Assembly: GCF_014650695.1 (NCBI RefSeq)
Contig: NZ_BMVL01000010.1
Span: forward strand, 1 to 64,000
DNA from: Streptomyces avidinii
GTDB taxonomy: Bacteria > Actinomycetota > Actinomycetes > Streptomycetales > Streptomycetaceae
Length of the DNA stretch: 64,000 nucleotides
Direction: 5' to 3'
The notes beneath the pieces were generated by a model. The model was not told the DNA's origin, ran no database searches, and saw nothing but the letters and a program-made list of their open reading frames with translations. Below are positions 8,834 to 17,509 of the stretch, one piece after another. The first letter of the stretch is position 1. Each line of letters begins with the position of its first letter. The translations under genes and the position numbers were made by a program.

Positions 8834-9067
8834 TCACTCCGTGGGCTTGGGGGGCCGTCCCCGGCGCGGGATGGGGCCGGGGGCCGAGGGGAGGCGGCCG
8901 GCCTCGGCGAGGGCCCGGCGGAGCAGGAACTCGATCTGCGCGTTGGCGCTGCGCAGTTCCTCGCCCGCCCAGCGGGCCAGCGCGTCGTACACCTGCGGGT
9001 CGAGCCGCAGCAGCACCTGCTTGCGCGCCTGCCGGCCCGCCGGTTTCTCCTCGCCGCCGGGGGTCAC
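8834..9067 (-). CDS. Small ribbon-helix-helix-like protein coupled to the SPFH gene
   Basis: 77 residues. The GTG at 9065-9067 overlaps the stop of the SPFH gene as GTGA. The centre (KQVLLRLDPQVYDALARWAGEE followed by RSANAQIEFLLRRAL) has the beta-helix-helix pattern of Arc/MetJ-type DNA-binding proteins, with a basic proline-rich tail. It may autoregulate this two-gene operon through the palindrome upstream, but that is inference. A long frame covering this region continues antisense through the SPFH gene in another phase and is not used. Confidence 0.7.
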   Translation of the reverse strand: MTPGGEEKPAGRQARKQVLLRLDPQVYDALARWAGEELRSANAQIEFLLRRALAEAGRLPSAPGPIPRRGRPPKPTE

Positions 9068-9972
9068 TGGTAGAGGGTTCCCGTGTTGACCACCGGCTGG
9101 GCCGCGCGGTCGCCGCAGAGGACGACCATCAGGTTCGAGACCATGGCCGCCTTGCGCTCCGGGTCCAGGTCCACGATGTCCTGCTCCGCCAGCCGGGTCA
9201 GTGCCAGCTCGACCATGCCCACCGCACCCTCCACGATCTGCGTCCGGGCCGCCACGACCGCGCCCGCCTGCTGGCGCTGGAGCATCGCGGAGGCGATCTC
9301 CGGAGCGTACGCGAGGTGCGTGAAGCGGGACTCGATGATGTGGACCCCGGCCGCCTCCACACGGGCGTGCAGTTCGACCGCCAGCTTCTCGGTGATCTCC
9401 TCGGCGTTGCCGCGCAGCGACAGCCCGCCCTCCTCGTGCGCGTCGTAGGGGTACTCGATGGCGATGTGCCGGACGGCCGCCTCGGTCTGGGTCTCGACGA
9501 ACTCGGTGAAGTCCTCGACCTCGAAGGAGGCGCGCGCGGTGTCCTCGACCCGCCACACCACGACCGCCGCCAGCTCTATCGGGTTGCCGTAGGCGTCGTT
9601 GACCTTCAGGACGGCCGTCTCGTGGTTGCGCACCCGGGTGGAGATCTTCTCGCGGGAGGTCAGCGGGTTGACCCAGCGCAGGCCGTCGGCGCGGATGGTG
9701 CCCCGGTAGCGGCCGAAGAGCTGGACGACGCGGGCCTCGCCCGGCGCCACCGTGTTCAGCCCGCACATCGCGATCACGGAGACGAGGCTCAGCAGCACGC
9801 CGGCCGCGATCAGGAGCGCCTTGGCCAGGGTGGCCGTGGCCACCGAGCCGACCGCGATCACGCCCGCGCCCGCCAGTAGACCCACCAGGCCGAGCAGCAG
9901 TGCCGGGCCGCCGCCGACGCTGTGCGCGGTGAACTCCCTTACTCCGCTTGGGTTGGCGTTTTGGTTCGTCAT
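9064..9972 (-). CDS. SPFH (stomatin/prohibitin/band 7) domain membrane protein
   Basis: 302 residues. Two closely spaced hydrophobic segments at about 22-70 form a membrane hairpin or two helices. Then comes an SPFH/band-7 domain (about 75-240) with VAPGEARVVQLFGRYRGTIR, VNPLTSREKISTRV and the alpha-helical ESRFTHLAYAPEIA region. Such proteins oligomerise at the cytoplasmic membrane and scaffold membrane domains; the role here is not determined. Coupled downstream to the RHH-like gene. Confidence 0.88.
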   Translation of the reverse strand: MTNQNANPSGVREFTAHSVGGGPALLLGLVGLLAGAGVIAVGSVATATLAKALLIAAGVLLSLVSVIAMCGLNTVAPGEARVVQLFGRYRGTIRADGLRWVNPLTSREKISTRVRNHETAVLKVNDAYGNPIELAAVVVWRVEDTARASFEVEDFTEFVETQTEAAVRHIAIEYPYDAHEEGGLSLRGNAEEITEKLAVELHARVEAAGVHIIESRFTHLAYAPEIASAMLQRQQAGAVVAARTQIVEGAVGMVELALTRLAEQDIVDLDPERKAAMVSNLMVVLCGDRAAQPVVNTGTLYQ

Positions 9973-10014
9973 GGTTTGCCCCGTTTCTCAGCTGACGGCC
10001 GGTCGGACCGCCTA

Positions 10015-10037
10015 GCAAAGTGATATCACTTTTTTGC
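10015..10037. promoter_or_regulatory. 16-bp perfect palindrome upstream of the SPFH operon
   Basis: AAAGTGATATCACTTT at 10017-10032 is a perfect palindrome, bracketed by GC(10015-10016) and, after extra Ts, GC(10036-10037). It lies about 45-60 bp upstream of the SPFH start in a conspicuously AT-rich patch. It looks like a dimeric regulator's operator, with the RHH-like gene product or a GntR/YtrA-type regulator as candidates. Confidence 0.5.
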
Positions 10038-10204
10038 GCTTCGGCAACCCTTCGGCTTAGGTGAGCGTCGGTTCCAGTGATGTGGGTGCTGATTCTCACG
10101 TCCGAAATGACCGGAATTAGTCACGGTTGGCCAACTTTTGACACAGCCTGCGGTGTTAGCTTTCTGAGCTGACGTCGGGGGGGCAATCGAGCGGAGCGGG
10201 AACG

Positions 10205-12472
10205 ATGGGCCGAGCAGAAGTGCGTAAGGCGCAGCAGCGGCGCGGTGCGCGGCGTGCGCCGAGCGGACGGGCGAAGGGCGCCGAGGGAAGCGGAAGTACC
10301 GGCAAACGCACCGGCATACGCCGCTTCTTCACCTGGAAGAAGGTCTTGGGCACGTTCTTCGGGCTGGCCCTGCTCGGCATGGGCGCGCTGGTCGCCCTGT
10401 ACTTCTACGTGGAAGAGCCGGACCCCAACAAGCAGGCCCTCCAGCAGAGCAACGTCTACAAGTACGCAGACGGCACGATCATGGCCAGCAAGGGCAAGGT
10501 CAACCGCGAGATCCTGCCGATCGACAAGATCCCGATGGACGTCCAGGAGGCGTTCATCGCGATCGAGAACAAGTCGTTCCGCAAGGACCAGGGTGTGGAC
10601 TTCAAGGGTCTGGCCCGCGGTCTGTGGAACACGGCCACCGGCCGGGGCAAGGCCGGCGGCTCCACGATCACCCAGCAGTACGTCAAGAACTACTACTTGA
10701 CCCAGGATCAGACGGCGACCCGCAAGCTCAAGGAGCTGGTGATCTCCCTCAAGGTCGACCAGCGCATGAAGAAGCCCGAGATCCTGGCGGGTTACCTCAA
10801 CACGAGCTACTTCGGGCGCGGCGCCTACGGCATCCAGGCCGCGGCCCAGGCCTACTACGGCGTCGACGCCGGGCAGCTGACGCTGGAACAGGGCGCCTAC
10901 CTCGCCACCCTCGTACAGGCGCCCAGCCAGTACGACTGGTCGACCGCCAGCGCCGAGACGCAGAAGCGGATCAAGATCCGCTACGACGCGACCCTCGTGA
11001 ACATGGTCGACATGAAGAAGCTGGACGAGGCCAAGCGCCAGACGCTCAAGTTCCCGGAGCCGCAGCCGCCGCAGCCGCCGATGGGCATGGACGGCCAGAA
11101 GGGCTACCTGGTCCAGGCGGCCGAGGCCGAGCTCAACGCCCAGGGCGTCGAGCGGAAGCTGATCGACGCCGGCGGCTGGACGTTCACGCTGAACATCGAC
11201 CCGAAGAAGCAGGCCGCGCTGGAGACGGCCGTCCAGGAAGAGCTGGAATCCAAGCTGGAGCGCACGAACGTCGAAAAGCGCCCCATCGACCAGCGCGTGC
11301 AGGCAGGCGCCACCTCCGTGGACCCGAAGACCGGCCACATCGTCGCCATGTACGGCGGTACGAGCCTGAAGGACCACTGGTCGAGCAACGCCCTGCGCAA
11401 GGACTACCAGCCGGGCTCCACCTTCAAGCCGGTCGTGCTGGCCTCCGCCCTGGAGAACGGGTCGAAGACCCAGGACGGCAAGCCGATCACGCCGAACGCG
11501 CTCTACGACGGCACCAGCAAGCGCGCGGTCGTCGGCAGCGACATCCCGTTCGCCCCGCAGAACCAGGAGGACCACAGCTACGGCACTCCGATGATGACGG
11601 TCCAGGAAGCCACCAACTTCTCGGTGAACTCCGTCTACGCGCAGATGATCGTGGACGTGGAACCGCCGAACGTGAAGAAGACGGCCCTGGCCCTCGGCAT
11701 GAAGGACCGCGACGGCTGGCCCGAGGACAAGCCGGCCATGTCGCTCGGCACCATGAGTGCCAACACCGTGGAGATGGCGGCCGTCTACGCCACCCTCGAC
11801 AACCACGGCAAGAAGGTCACGCCGACCATCATCAAGAAGGCCGAGCACAAGGACCGCGTGGTCGAGCCGGTCCAGCCCATCGGTGCCCAGGCCATCAGCC
11901 GCAAGACCGCCGACACCGTCACCAAGGTGCTCACGGGCGTCGTCAACGACGAGGGCGGCTCCGGCAACAAGGTCCGCAGCAGCGCCTACGAGGCCGCGGG
12001 CAAGACCGGTACCACCGAGTCCAACGTCTCCGGCTGGTTCTCCGGCTACACCCCGGAGCTGGTCACCGTCGTCGCGATCTTCGGTGAGGAGCCCGGCACC
12101 GCCAAGCAGGTCACCCTGACCGGCACGGCCGGCCTCGGCCGGCTCGGCGGCTCCAGCTTCCCCGCCACGATCTGGAAGGCGTACACCCTCGCCGCCCTCA
12201 AGGGCGCGGACACGGGCAAGTTCCAGCTGAGCGAGGCGGACATGGGCGCCGTCCAGACGCCGTCCCGCAGCGCCTCGCCGACGCCGTCGCCGAGCCCGTC
12301 CTCCAGCGCGCCGGCCGCCAGCAGCAGCCCGTCGCCGTCCCCGTCGACGTCCCCGTCGCCCACCGCCACCAAGTCGGGTACGACGCCGTCCCCGTCGACG
12401 TCCCCGTCGCCCACGGCGACCAAGAGCGGCGGTCCCAAGCCGCCGGACCCGCCGCTGATCCCCGAGCACTAG
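10205..12472 (+). CDS. Class A penicillin-binding protein (bifunctional transglycosylase/transpeptidase)
   Basis: 755 residues: basic cytoplasmic N-terminus, one membrane anchor at about 46-68, a GT51 glycosyltransferase domain (catalytic Glu121 in AIENKSF, GGSTITQQ at 151-158), then a transpeptidase domain with S405-T-F-K408, S473-V-N475 and K600-T-G-T603. It polymerises and cross-links peptidoglycan outside the membrane. The C-terminus is a low-complexity Ser/Pro/Thr tail containing a 17-residue duplication. It is followed by a strong terminator. Confidence 0.95.
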   Translation: MGRAEVRKAQQRRGARRAPSGRAKGAEGSGSTGKRTGIRRFFTWKKVLGTFFGLALLGMGALVALYFYVEEPDPNKQALQQSNVYKYADGTIMASKGKVNREILPIDKIPMDVQEAFIAIENKSFRKDQGVDFKGLARGLWNTATGRGKAGGSTITQQYVKNYYLTQDQTATRKLKELVISLKVDQRMKKPEILAGYLNTSYFGRGAYGIQAAAQAYYGVDAGQLTLEQGAYLATLVQAPSQYDWSTASAETQKRIKIRYDATLVNMVDMKKLDEAKRQTLKFPEPQPPQPPMGMDGQKGYLVQAAEAELNAQGVERKLIDAGGWTFTLNIDPKKQAALETAVQEELESKLERTNVEKRPIDQRVQAGATSVDPKTGHIVAMYGGTSLKDHWSSNALRKDYQPGSTFKPVVLASALENGSKTQDGKPITPNALYDGTSKRAVVGSDIPFAPQNQEDHSYGTPMMTVQEATNFSVNSVYAQMIVDVEPPNVKKTALALGMKDRDGWPEDKPAMSLGTMSANTVEMAAVYATLDNHGKKVTPTIIKKAEHKDRVVEPVQPIGAQAISRKTADTVTKVLTGVVNDEGGSGNKVRSSAYEAAGKTGTTESNVSGWFSGYTPELVTVVAIFGEEPGTAKQVTLTGTAGLGRLGGSSFPATIWKAYTLAALKGADTGKFQLSEADMGAVQTPSRSASPTPSPSPSSSAPAASSSPSPSPSTSPSPTATKSGTTPSPSTSPSPTATKSGGPKPPDPPLIPEH
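12335..12436 (+). repeat. 51-bp tandem duplication in the PBP tail
   Basis: The segment beginning CCGTCCCCGTCGACGTCCCC at 12335 is repeated starting at 12386, an offset of 51 bp or 17 codons. It encodes two copies of an SPSTSPSPTATKSG-type unit. The copies differ at a few positions near their ends. Confidence 0.8.
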
Positions 12473-12482
12473 GGACACGGAC

Positions 12483-12529
12483 AGACCGCCGCCCCGCAGC
12501 CTTCCTCGAAGGCTGCGGGGCGGCGGTCT
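12483..12529. terminator. Strong bidirectional hairpin terminator
   Basis: Inverted repeat of 22 bp (12483-12504 with 12508-12529) separated by only CTC. It lies between the convergent PBP and SpoIIE-phosphatase genes and would serve both strands. Confidence 0.85.
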
Positions 12530-12555
12530 TGTGCCGGTCGCGGTCGGTTTCGCGG

Positions 12556-14856
12556 TCAGCGGCGCTCGGGCGTCCCCGGCAGCGACAGCTCGAACCAGAC
12601 GACCTTTCCGCTGCTGAGCCGTGTCGCGCCCCAGCGGCGGGCCATCCGGTTGACCAGGAACAGGCCGCGGCCCCCCTCGTCGGTGTCCCGCGCCCGGCGC
12701 TGGCGGGGCAGCTGGGGCGAGTCGTCGCCGACCTCGCAGCGCAGGACGTCCGTACGCAGCAGGCGCAGCGTCACGGGCCGCTCCGCGTACCGCACGGCAT
12801 TGGTGACCACCTCGCTGACCAGCAGCTCCAGCGAGTCGCTCAGCTCCTCCAGGCCCCAGCGGGTCAGGGCGCGGCGGGCGAACCGGCGGGCCCGGCCCGG
12901 GGCGGTCTCCTCCGGGTCCAGGAACCAGTACGCGACGTCACTGGGCGCGATCCCGTCGAACCGGGCCGCCAGGAGCGCGATGTCGTCGTCCCGGTCGCCG
13001 GGGCCGAGCATGTCCAGGACGTCGTCGCAGAGCGCCTCCAGCGGCGGCGGATGGTCCAGGCCCGTCAGCTGGGCGGTCGTGGCCAGGCGCTCGCGGAGCT
13101 GCTCGATGCCGGTCCACACGTCCCGCAGACGCGACTCCACCAGGCCGTCGGTGTAGAGCAGCAGGGTGCCCCCGGCGGGCGCGTCCAGCTCCACGGCCTC
13201 GAAGTCCACGCCGCCGACCCCGATGGGGGCGCCGGGCGGTACGCGGAGCACCTCGGCGCGGCCGCCCAGGTGCAGCAGGACCGGCGGCGGGTGGCCCGCG
13301 TTGGCGATGGTGATTCGGTGCGCGACGGGATCGTAGACGGCGTACAGGCAGGTGGCCATGCGGTCGGAGCCCAGGCGCTGCGCCTGCTCGTCCAGGTGGT
13401 GCAGGACCTCGGCGGGCGGCAGGTCCAGCTGCGCGAGCGTCTGCGCGGTCGTGCGCAGCTGACCCATGATCGCGGCGGAGGTCATGGAGTGGCCCATGAC
13501 GTCGCCGACGACGAGCGCGACCCGGCTGCCGGGCAGCGGTATGGCGTCGTACCAGTCGCCGCCGACCCGGGCCGTCTCGGCGGCGGGCAGGTAGCGGGAG
13601 GCCAGCCGGACCCCGGTGGGCTGCGGGAGGCTGTCGGGCAGCATGGTGCGCTGCAACTCGTCGGCGATGTACGCCTCACGGCCGTACAGGACCGCCTTGT
13701 CGATGCCGAGCGCGGTGTGGGTGGCCAGCTGGGCGGCGACCAGCAGGTCGTTCTGCTCGAAGGCGGGACGCTCGGGACTGCGCAGGAAGACGGCCGCGCC
13801 GATCACCCGGCGGCGGCCGCGCAGCGGAGCGAGGACGGCCCGGTTGCCGCGCGGCAGCGGGTGGTCGACGCCGAGCAGCTCGGGCAGCGCCGCCCGGGCG
13901 GCGGCGGAGGAGCCGAAGACGGGCCGTACGCCGCGCAGCACCTCGGCGAGCGCGCCGCCGGGCCGGATCTCGCACAGCTCGGCCGCGGGCAGGTCACCCT
14001 GCGGCCCGACCAGCGGCAACTGGCTGAAGTCGAGCTCGCCGGTGGCCCCCGCGGCCCCGGCGAGGTCCATCCCCGCGCCGATGGTGCTGCTGATGTCCGT
14101 CAGGTCGTCGATCGGCCGGAGCCGGTCGGTGCGCCGGAGCCTTAAAACGACCGGGCCGACGGGCCGCTCGTCGCCGACGGGCAGCGGGTCGCGCAGGTAG
14201 ACGAGGATCGCGTCCGAGAAGGTCGGCACGGTGGCCCGGCACAGTCCCAGCACGATCTCGTCGAGGTCGATGCCGCGGGCGATCCGCCGGGTGGCGGCGC
14301 CGACGAACCGCAGCCGGTCCCCTTCGCGGCGCGCGGCGGTCGCCTCTCCGGAACCCCCGGCCGGTACGGCGCTCCCGCCACCCCCGTGGTGCCCGGCTCC
14401 GCCGTCACCGCTCGCGATCGTGCCGGCCGCGGGGCCGTTGCCGTCGTCGGTCATGTCCTCGCTCCCGCCGCGCGGGCGCGGGGCCTCGGCGGGAGCACCG
14501 AGCCCGGCCGCGCCGATCGACGCGTCGCTGCCGCTCGCACCGGGCCGGGGGCGGGCCGCGCCCTCGCCGGGCTCCGCCGCGGCCGGTACCTCGCCGGGGG
14601 CGGCCGCATTGCGGCGGGGCCGGGGGAGCCCGGCGCTGCCGCCCGCGCCCGCCGCGGAGCGGGCCGCGCGCGCGTCGGAGGCAGCCGCGGCGGCCGCGGC
14701 GCCCGGCTCGGCCGCCGGGCCGACACCGGCGCCCGCGGCATGCGTGCGTACGGCCTCGGCGGCGGCGATGGGCGCCTTGCCGTGGCCGGCCTCGTCCGTA
14801 CCTCCGCCGGAGGCGACGGGCTGCGGGCCCTCCTGGGAGGTGGGGTACTCCGTCAC
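12556..14856 (-). CDS. SpoIIE-family PP2C phosphatase with GAF and HATPase domains
   Basis: About 766 residues from the GTG at 14856; the start is uncertain because the frame stays open to 14943 and no strong ribosome site is evident. A long Ala/Gly/Pro-rich disordered N-terminus precedes a GAF-like sensor region, a PP2C/SpoIIE phosphatase domain (LVVGDVMGHSMTSAAIMGQ, ITIANAGHPPPVLL, LYTDGLVE) and a C-terminal RsbW-like HATPase (LVSEVVTNAVRYA, GRGLFLVNRMA). Such multidomain Streptomyces proteins adjust sigma-factor partner switching by dephosphorylating anti-anti-sigma factors. Partner not identifiable here. Confidence 0.9.
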   Translation of the reverse strand: MTEYPTSQEGPQPVASGGGTDEAGHGKAPIAAAEAVRTHAAGAGVGPAAEPGAAAAAAASDARAARSAAGAGGSAGLPRPRRNAAAPGEVPAAAEPGEGAARPRPGASGSDASIGAAGLGAPAEAPRPRGGSEDMTDDGNGPAAGTIASGDGGAGHHGGGGSAVPAGGSGEATAARREGDRLRFVGAATRRIARGIDLDEIVLGLCRATVPTFSDAILVYLRDPLPVGDERPVGPVVLRLRRTDRLRPIDDLTDISSTIGAGMDLAGAAGATGELDFSQLPLVGPQGDLPAAELCEIRPGGALAEVLRGVRPVFGSSAAARAALPELLGVDHPLPRGNRAVLAPLRGRRRVIGAAVFLRSPERPAFEQNDLLVAAQLATHTALGIDKAVLYGREAYIADELQRTMLPDSLPQPTGVRLASRYLPAAETARVGGDWYDAIPLPGSRVALVVGDVMGHSMTSAAIMGQLRTTAQTLAQLDLPPAEVLHHLDEQAQRLGSDRMATCLYAVYDPVAHRITIANAGHPPPVLLHLGGRAEVLRVPPGAPIGVGGVDFEAVELDAPAGGTLLLYTDGLVESRLRDVWTGIEQLRERLATTAQLTGLDHPPPLEALCDDVLDMLGPGDRDDDIALLAARFDGIAPSDVAYWFLDPEETAPGRARRFARRALTRWGLEELSDSLELLVSEVVTNAVRYAERPVTLRLLRTDVLRCEVGDDSPQLPRQRRARDTDEGGRGLFLVNRMARRWGATRLSSGKVVWFELSLPGTPERR

Positions 14857-15164
14857 GCGTGGATTTCCGTCCGTTTGCGCTCGATGTGCGCTGCACTCAA
14901 CTCGGTCAGTCGCGGTATACCCGCTCAGCGGCCCGGGCACCATCGCCCCGAGGTTCCTCGCCCAAACTTCTCCCCCAACCCGCGGCCGGGAGGTGCCCCT
15001 GGCGGACCCTCGCCCCCTCGTCGCCTCTCGTCGTGCGTCGACCTCCGGTCAAGTCCCGCGTGCGGCACACCACTTGCAAAGCGGCGCATCCACCGCGCCG
15101 CCCCGCGCGCGTGACCTCGTGGAGGACGATCCTACGTTTGAACCCCGGGGGCGCATCAAGGGTC
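14857..15164. other. Intergenic region, no gene seen
   Basis: 308 bp between the phosphatase start and the DUF402 stop. I see no plausible coding sequence or RNA gene. It should hold the promoter of the phosphatase gene; a TATAC-containing patch lies near 14920, but no convincing -35/-10 pair can be assigned. Confidence 0.5.
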
Positions 15165-15884
15165 TCATGAGGTCATATGCGTCGGGGTGTGGTCCCAGTC
15201 CTCCGGCAGGGCCGGAATCCTCCAGGCCGGATCCGGCCTCCAGTCCTCCCAGTCGGCCGAGAACGGCGCTCCCCATTCCTTGATCACCTCGACCGCGGCG
15301 CGGCCCGCCTCCCGTACCCGGGCGGCCTGCTCACGGTCCATCAGACCGGACCGCTGCGCCTGCGCGAACTCGTCCGCGTCCAGCCACTTCCAACTGCGGT
15401 CCGGGTAGACGGCGATGTCCAGGAAGTGGTCCACGGAATCCACCCCGCCGGCCCATCGCGAGTGCGGCTCCTCCAGGTTCACGTACCAGTTCTTGAACTG
15501 CCAGCCGGGGCCCCAGAACAGCCACACCGACCACGGGTCCCCCGGCCTGGCCAGTTTCAGGACACCGGCGCCGAACCACCGCGACCGTACGGTGGTCCGC
15601 GCCGCCGTGTAGCGGGTGGCGAGCGGTTCCTCGTGGACGGGGGTGCCGTCGGCGAGCACCGGCTTGACGCATTCGGTGCCGGGGGCCATCCACACCGCCA
15701 GCAGCTCTTCGGTGTCCTGGACCACGGTCACCGGGCGGCAGATGTGGACCGGGCCCTTCAGCCCCGGGGCGTGGTCGCGGTAGCGCCACAGGACCTGCTC
15801 CCCGGGCGCCCAGCGCGGGCCCTGCGCGGGGCTGCCCGGCGCGCTCCGCGCCGGGCCGCTCCCGGGCTTGAAAGTACCTGTCAT
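15165..15884 (-). CDS. DUF402 domain protein (FomD-like nucleotide hydrolase family)
   Basis: 239 residues. The central region (GPGWQFKNWYVNLEEPHSRW, then SVDHFLDIAVYPDRSWKWLDADEF) carries the conserved Trp/Asn/Glu/Asp pattern of DUF402, a metal-dependent fold that includes FomD, which hydrolyses nucleotidyl phosphonate intermediates and other nucleoside diphosphates. Natural substrate unknown. The start is probably leaderless: a TAAGAT -10 (minus strand, 15896-15891) lies six bases before the ATG. Confidence 0.8.
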   Translation of the reverse strand: MTGTFKPGSGPARSAPGSPAQGPRWAPGEQVLWRYRDHAPGLKGPVHICRPVTVVQDTEELLAVWMAPGTECVKPVLADGTPVHEEPLATRYTAARTTVRSRWFGAGVLKLARPGDPWSVWLFWGPGWQFKNWYVNLEEPHSRWAGGVDSVDHFLDIAVYPDRSWKWLDADEFAQAQRSGLMDREQAARVREAGRAAVEVIKEWGAPFSADWEDWRPDPAWRIPALPEDWDHTPTHMTS

Positions 15885-15890
15885 GCGCAG

Positions 15891-15896
15891 ATCTTA
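15891..15896 (-). promoter_or_regulatory. -10 box for leaderless transcription of the DUF402 gene
   Basis: TAAGAT on the minus strand followed by six bases and then the ATG at 15884, with no ribosome site. This is the typical TANNNT spacing for a leaderless actinobacterial start. Confidence 0.5.
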
Positions 15897-15996
15897 GGGC
15901 GGGGGTCCCGGTGCCCGCTGCGGCGCAGGTCACCGGCGGGTTCGACGACGAGAAACGACCGAATCCGGCCCCCGCCCGGAGGTGCGGCCGGACGGT

Positions 15997-17400
15997 TCAG
16001 GGGTGCGTCATGCGCAGCACGTCCAGGGCCTCGTCGAGCTGCTCCAGGGTGAGGGCGCCGCGCTCCACGTAGCCGGCCTCCAGGACCACCTCCCTGATCG
16101 TCTTCCGCTCGGCGAGGGACCGCTTGGCGACCTTGGCGGCCTCCTCGTAGCCGATGTAGCGGTTGAGCGGGGTGACCACGGAGGGCGAGGACTCTGCGTA
16201 TTCCCTGGCCCGCGCCTCGTTGGCGGTGATTCCGTCGATCGTGCGGTCGGCCAGCAGGCGGCTCGCGCTGCCGAGCAGCCGGATCGATTCGAGGAGGTTC
16301 CTGGCCATCACCGGGAGCATCACATTGAGCTCGAAGTTGCCGGCCGCGCCCGCCACGGCCACGGTGGCGTCGTTCCCCATGACCTGTGCGGCGACCATCA
16401 GGACGGCTTCCGGGACCACCGGATTGACCTTCCCGGGCATGATCGAGGAGCCCGGCTGGAGATCCGGGAGATTGATTTCGGCCAAACCGGTGCGCGGTCC
16501 GGAAGCCATCCAGCGCAGGTCGTTGGAGATTTTGGTGAGGGAGACGGCGACCGTGCGGAGCATTCCGGAGGTTTCCACGAGTGCGTCCCGCGCCCCCTGG
16601 GCCTCGAAGTGGTCGCGGGCCTCGGTCAGCGGCAGTCCGGTCGCCGTGGCCACCTCCGCGATCACCGCGGCGGAGAACCCGGGCGGGGTGTTGATGCCGG
16701 TGCCCACCGCGGTGCCGCCCAGCGGCAGCTCGGCCAGTCGTGGCAGGGCGGCCCGCAGCCGCTCGACGCCGTAGCGGACCTGGGCCGCGTAGCCGCCGAA
16801 CTCCTGGCCGAGGGTGACCGGGGTGGCGTCCATCAGGTGGGTCCGGCCGGCCTTGACGACCTGCGCGAAGGCGGTGGCCTTGCGCTCCAGCGCGGCGGCC
16901 AGGTGCTCCAGGGCCGGAATCAGCTCGCCGGTGACGGCGGCGGTGGCGGCGATGTGGATGGACGACGGGAAGACGTCGTTGGAGCTCTGCGAGGCGTTCA
17001 CGTGGTCGTTGGGGTGGACCTCCCGGCCCAGGCGCTCGGTGGCCAGGGTGGCGATCACCTCGTTGGTGTTCATGTTGGACGAGGTGCCGGAGCCGGTCTG
17101 GAAGACGTCCACGGGGAAGTGGTCGTCCCAGCGGCCGTCCGCGACCTCGGCGGCGGCGGACCGGATCGCTTCGGCGACGTCCTGGTCCACCACGCCGAGC
17201 TTCGCGTTCACCGCGGCGGCGGCGGCCTTGATCCGGGCGAGGGCCTCGATGTGGGCGCGCTCCAACCGCTGCCCGGAGACGGGGAAGTTCTCCACCGCGC
17301 GCTGGGTCTGGGCGCGCCATTTGGCGTGCCGGGGCACCCGTACGTCGCCCATGGAGTCGTGCTCGATCCGGAACGCATCGGCCTGCTGCTCGTCTGTCAT
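15997..17400 (-). CDS. fumC: Class II fumarate hydratase FumC
   Basis: 467 residues from the ATG at 17400, which has a GGAGG site upstream; longer in-frame starts exist but lack one. Visible are TGSGTSSNMN (102-111), HPNDHVNASQSSND, the THLMDA substrate segment, and the fumarase/aspartase signature GSSIMPGKVNP (317-327) containing the catalytic-loop serine. It converts fumarate to L-malate in the TCA cycle without an iron-sulfur cluster. A class I enzyme is encoded about 4 kb downstream. Confidence 0.95.
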   Translation of the reverse strand: MTDEQQADAFRIEHDSMGDVRVPRHAKWRAQTQRAVENFPVSGQRLERAHIEALARIKAAAAAVNAKLGVVDQDVAEAIRSAAAEVADGRWDDHFPVDVFQTGSGTSSNMNTNEVIATLATERLGREVHPNDHVNASQSSNDVFPSSIHIAATAAVTGELIPALEHLAAALERKATAFAQVVKAGRTHLMDATPVTLGQEFGGYAAQVRYGVERLRAALPRLAELPLGGTAVGTGINTPPGFSAAVIAEVATATGLPLTEARDHFEAQGARDALVETSGMLRTVAVSLTKISNDLRWMASGPRTGLAEINLPDLQPGSSIMPGKVNPVVPEAVLMVAAQVMGNDATVAVAGAAGNFELNVMLPVMARNLLESIRLLGSASRLLADRTIDGITANEARAREYAESSPSVVTPLNRYIGYEEAAKVAKRSLAERKTIREVVLEAGYVERGALTLEQLDEALDVLRMTHP

Positions 17401-17509
17401 TTTCCTGACCTCCTCGAAAAGTTGAGCGATTGTCTTGTTCGAAGTGTTCCCAACTCCCCTACCGGCCAGTAAATACCGGGGGTAACACCGACATCCGGGG
17501 AGGCCCTTC

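Noticed and set aside
8834..10099. 421-residue minus-strand protein spanning the SPFH gene
   Set aside because: Only the last 77 codons have protein-like composition; the rest is a shadow frame of the SPFH gene in another phase.
10138..10162. TTGACA-based promoter for the PBP gene
   Set aside because: TTGACA is present at 10138-10143, but no -10 hexamer is found at proper spacing (TTAGCT at 10157 is too close).
15125..15165. tRNA-like GGTTCAAAC sequence on the minus strand
   Set aside because: No acceptor stem or anticodon arm can be built around it, and the 5' part would fall in the DUF402 coding region.
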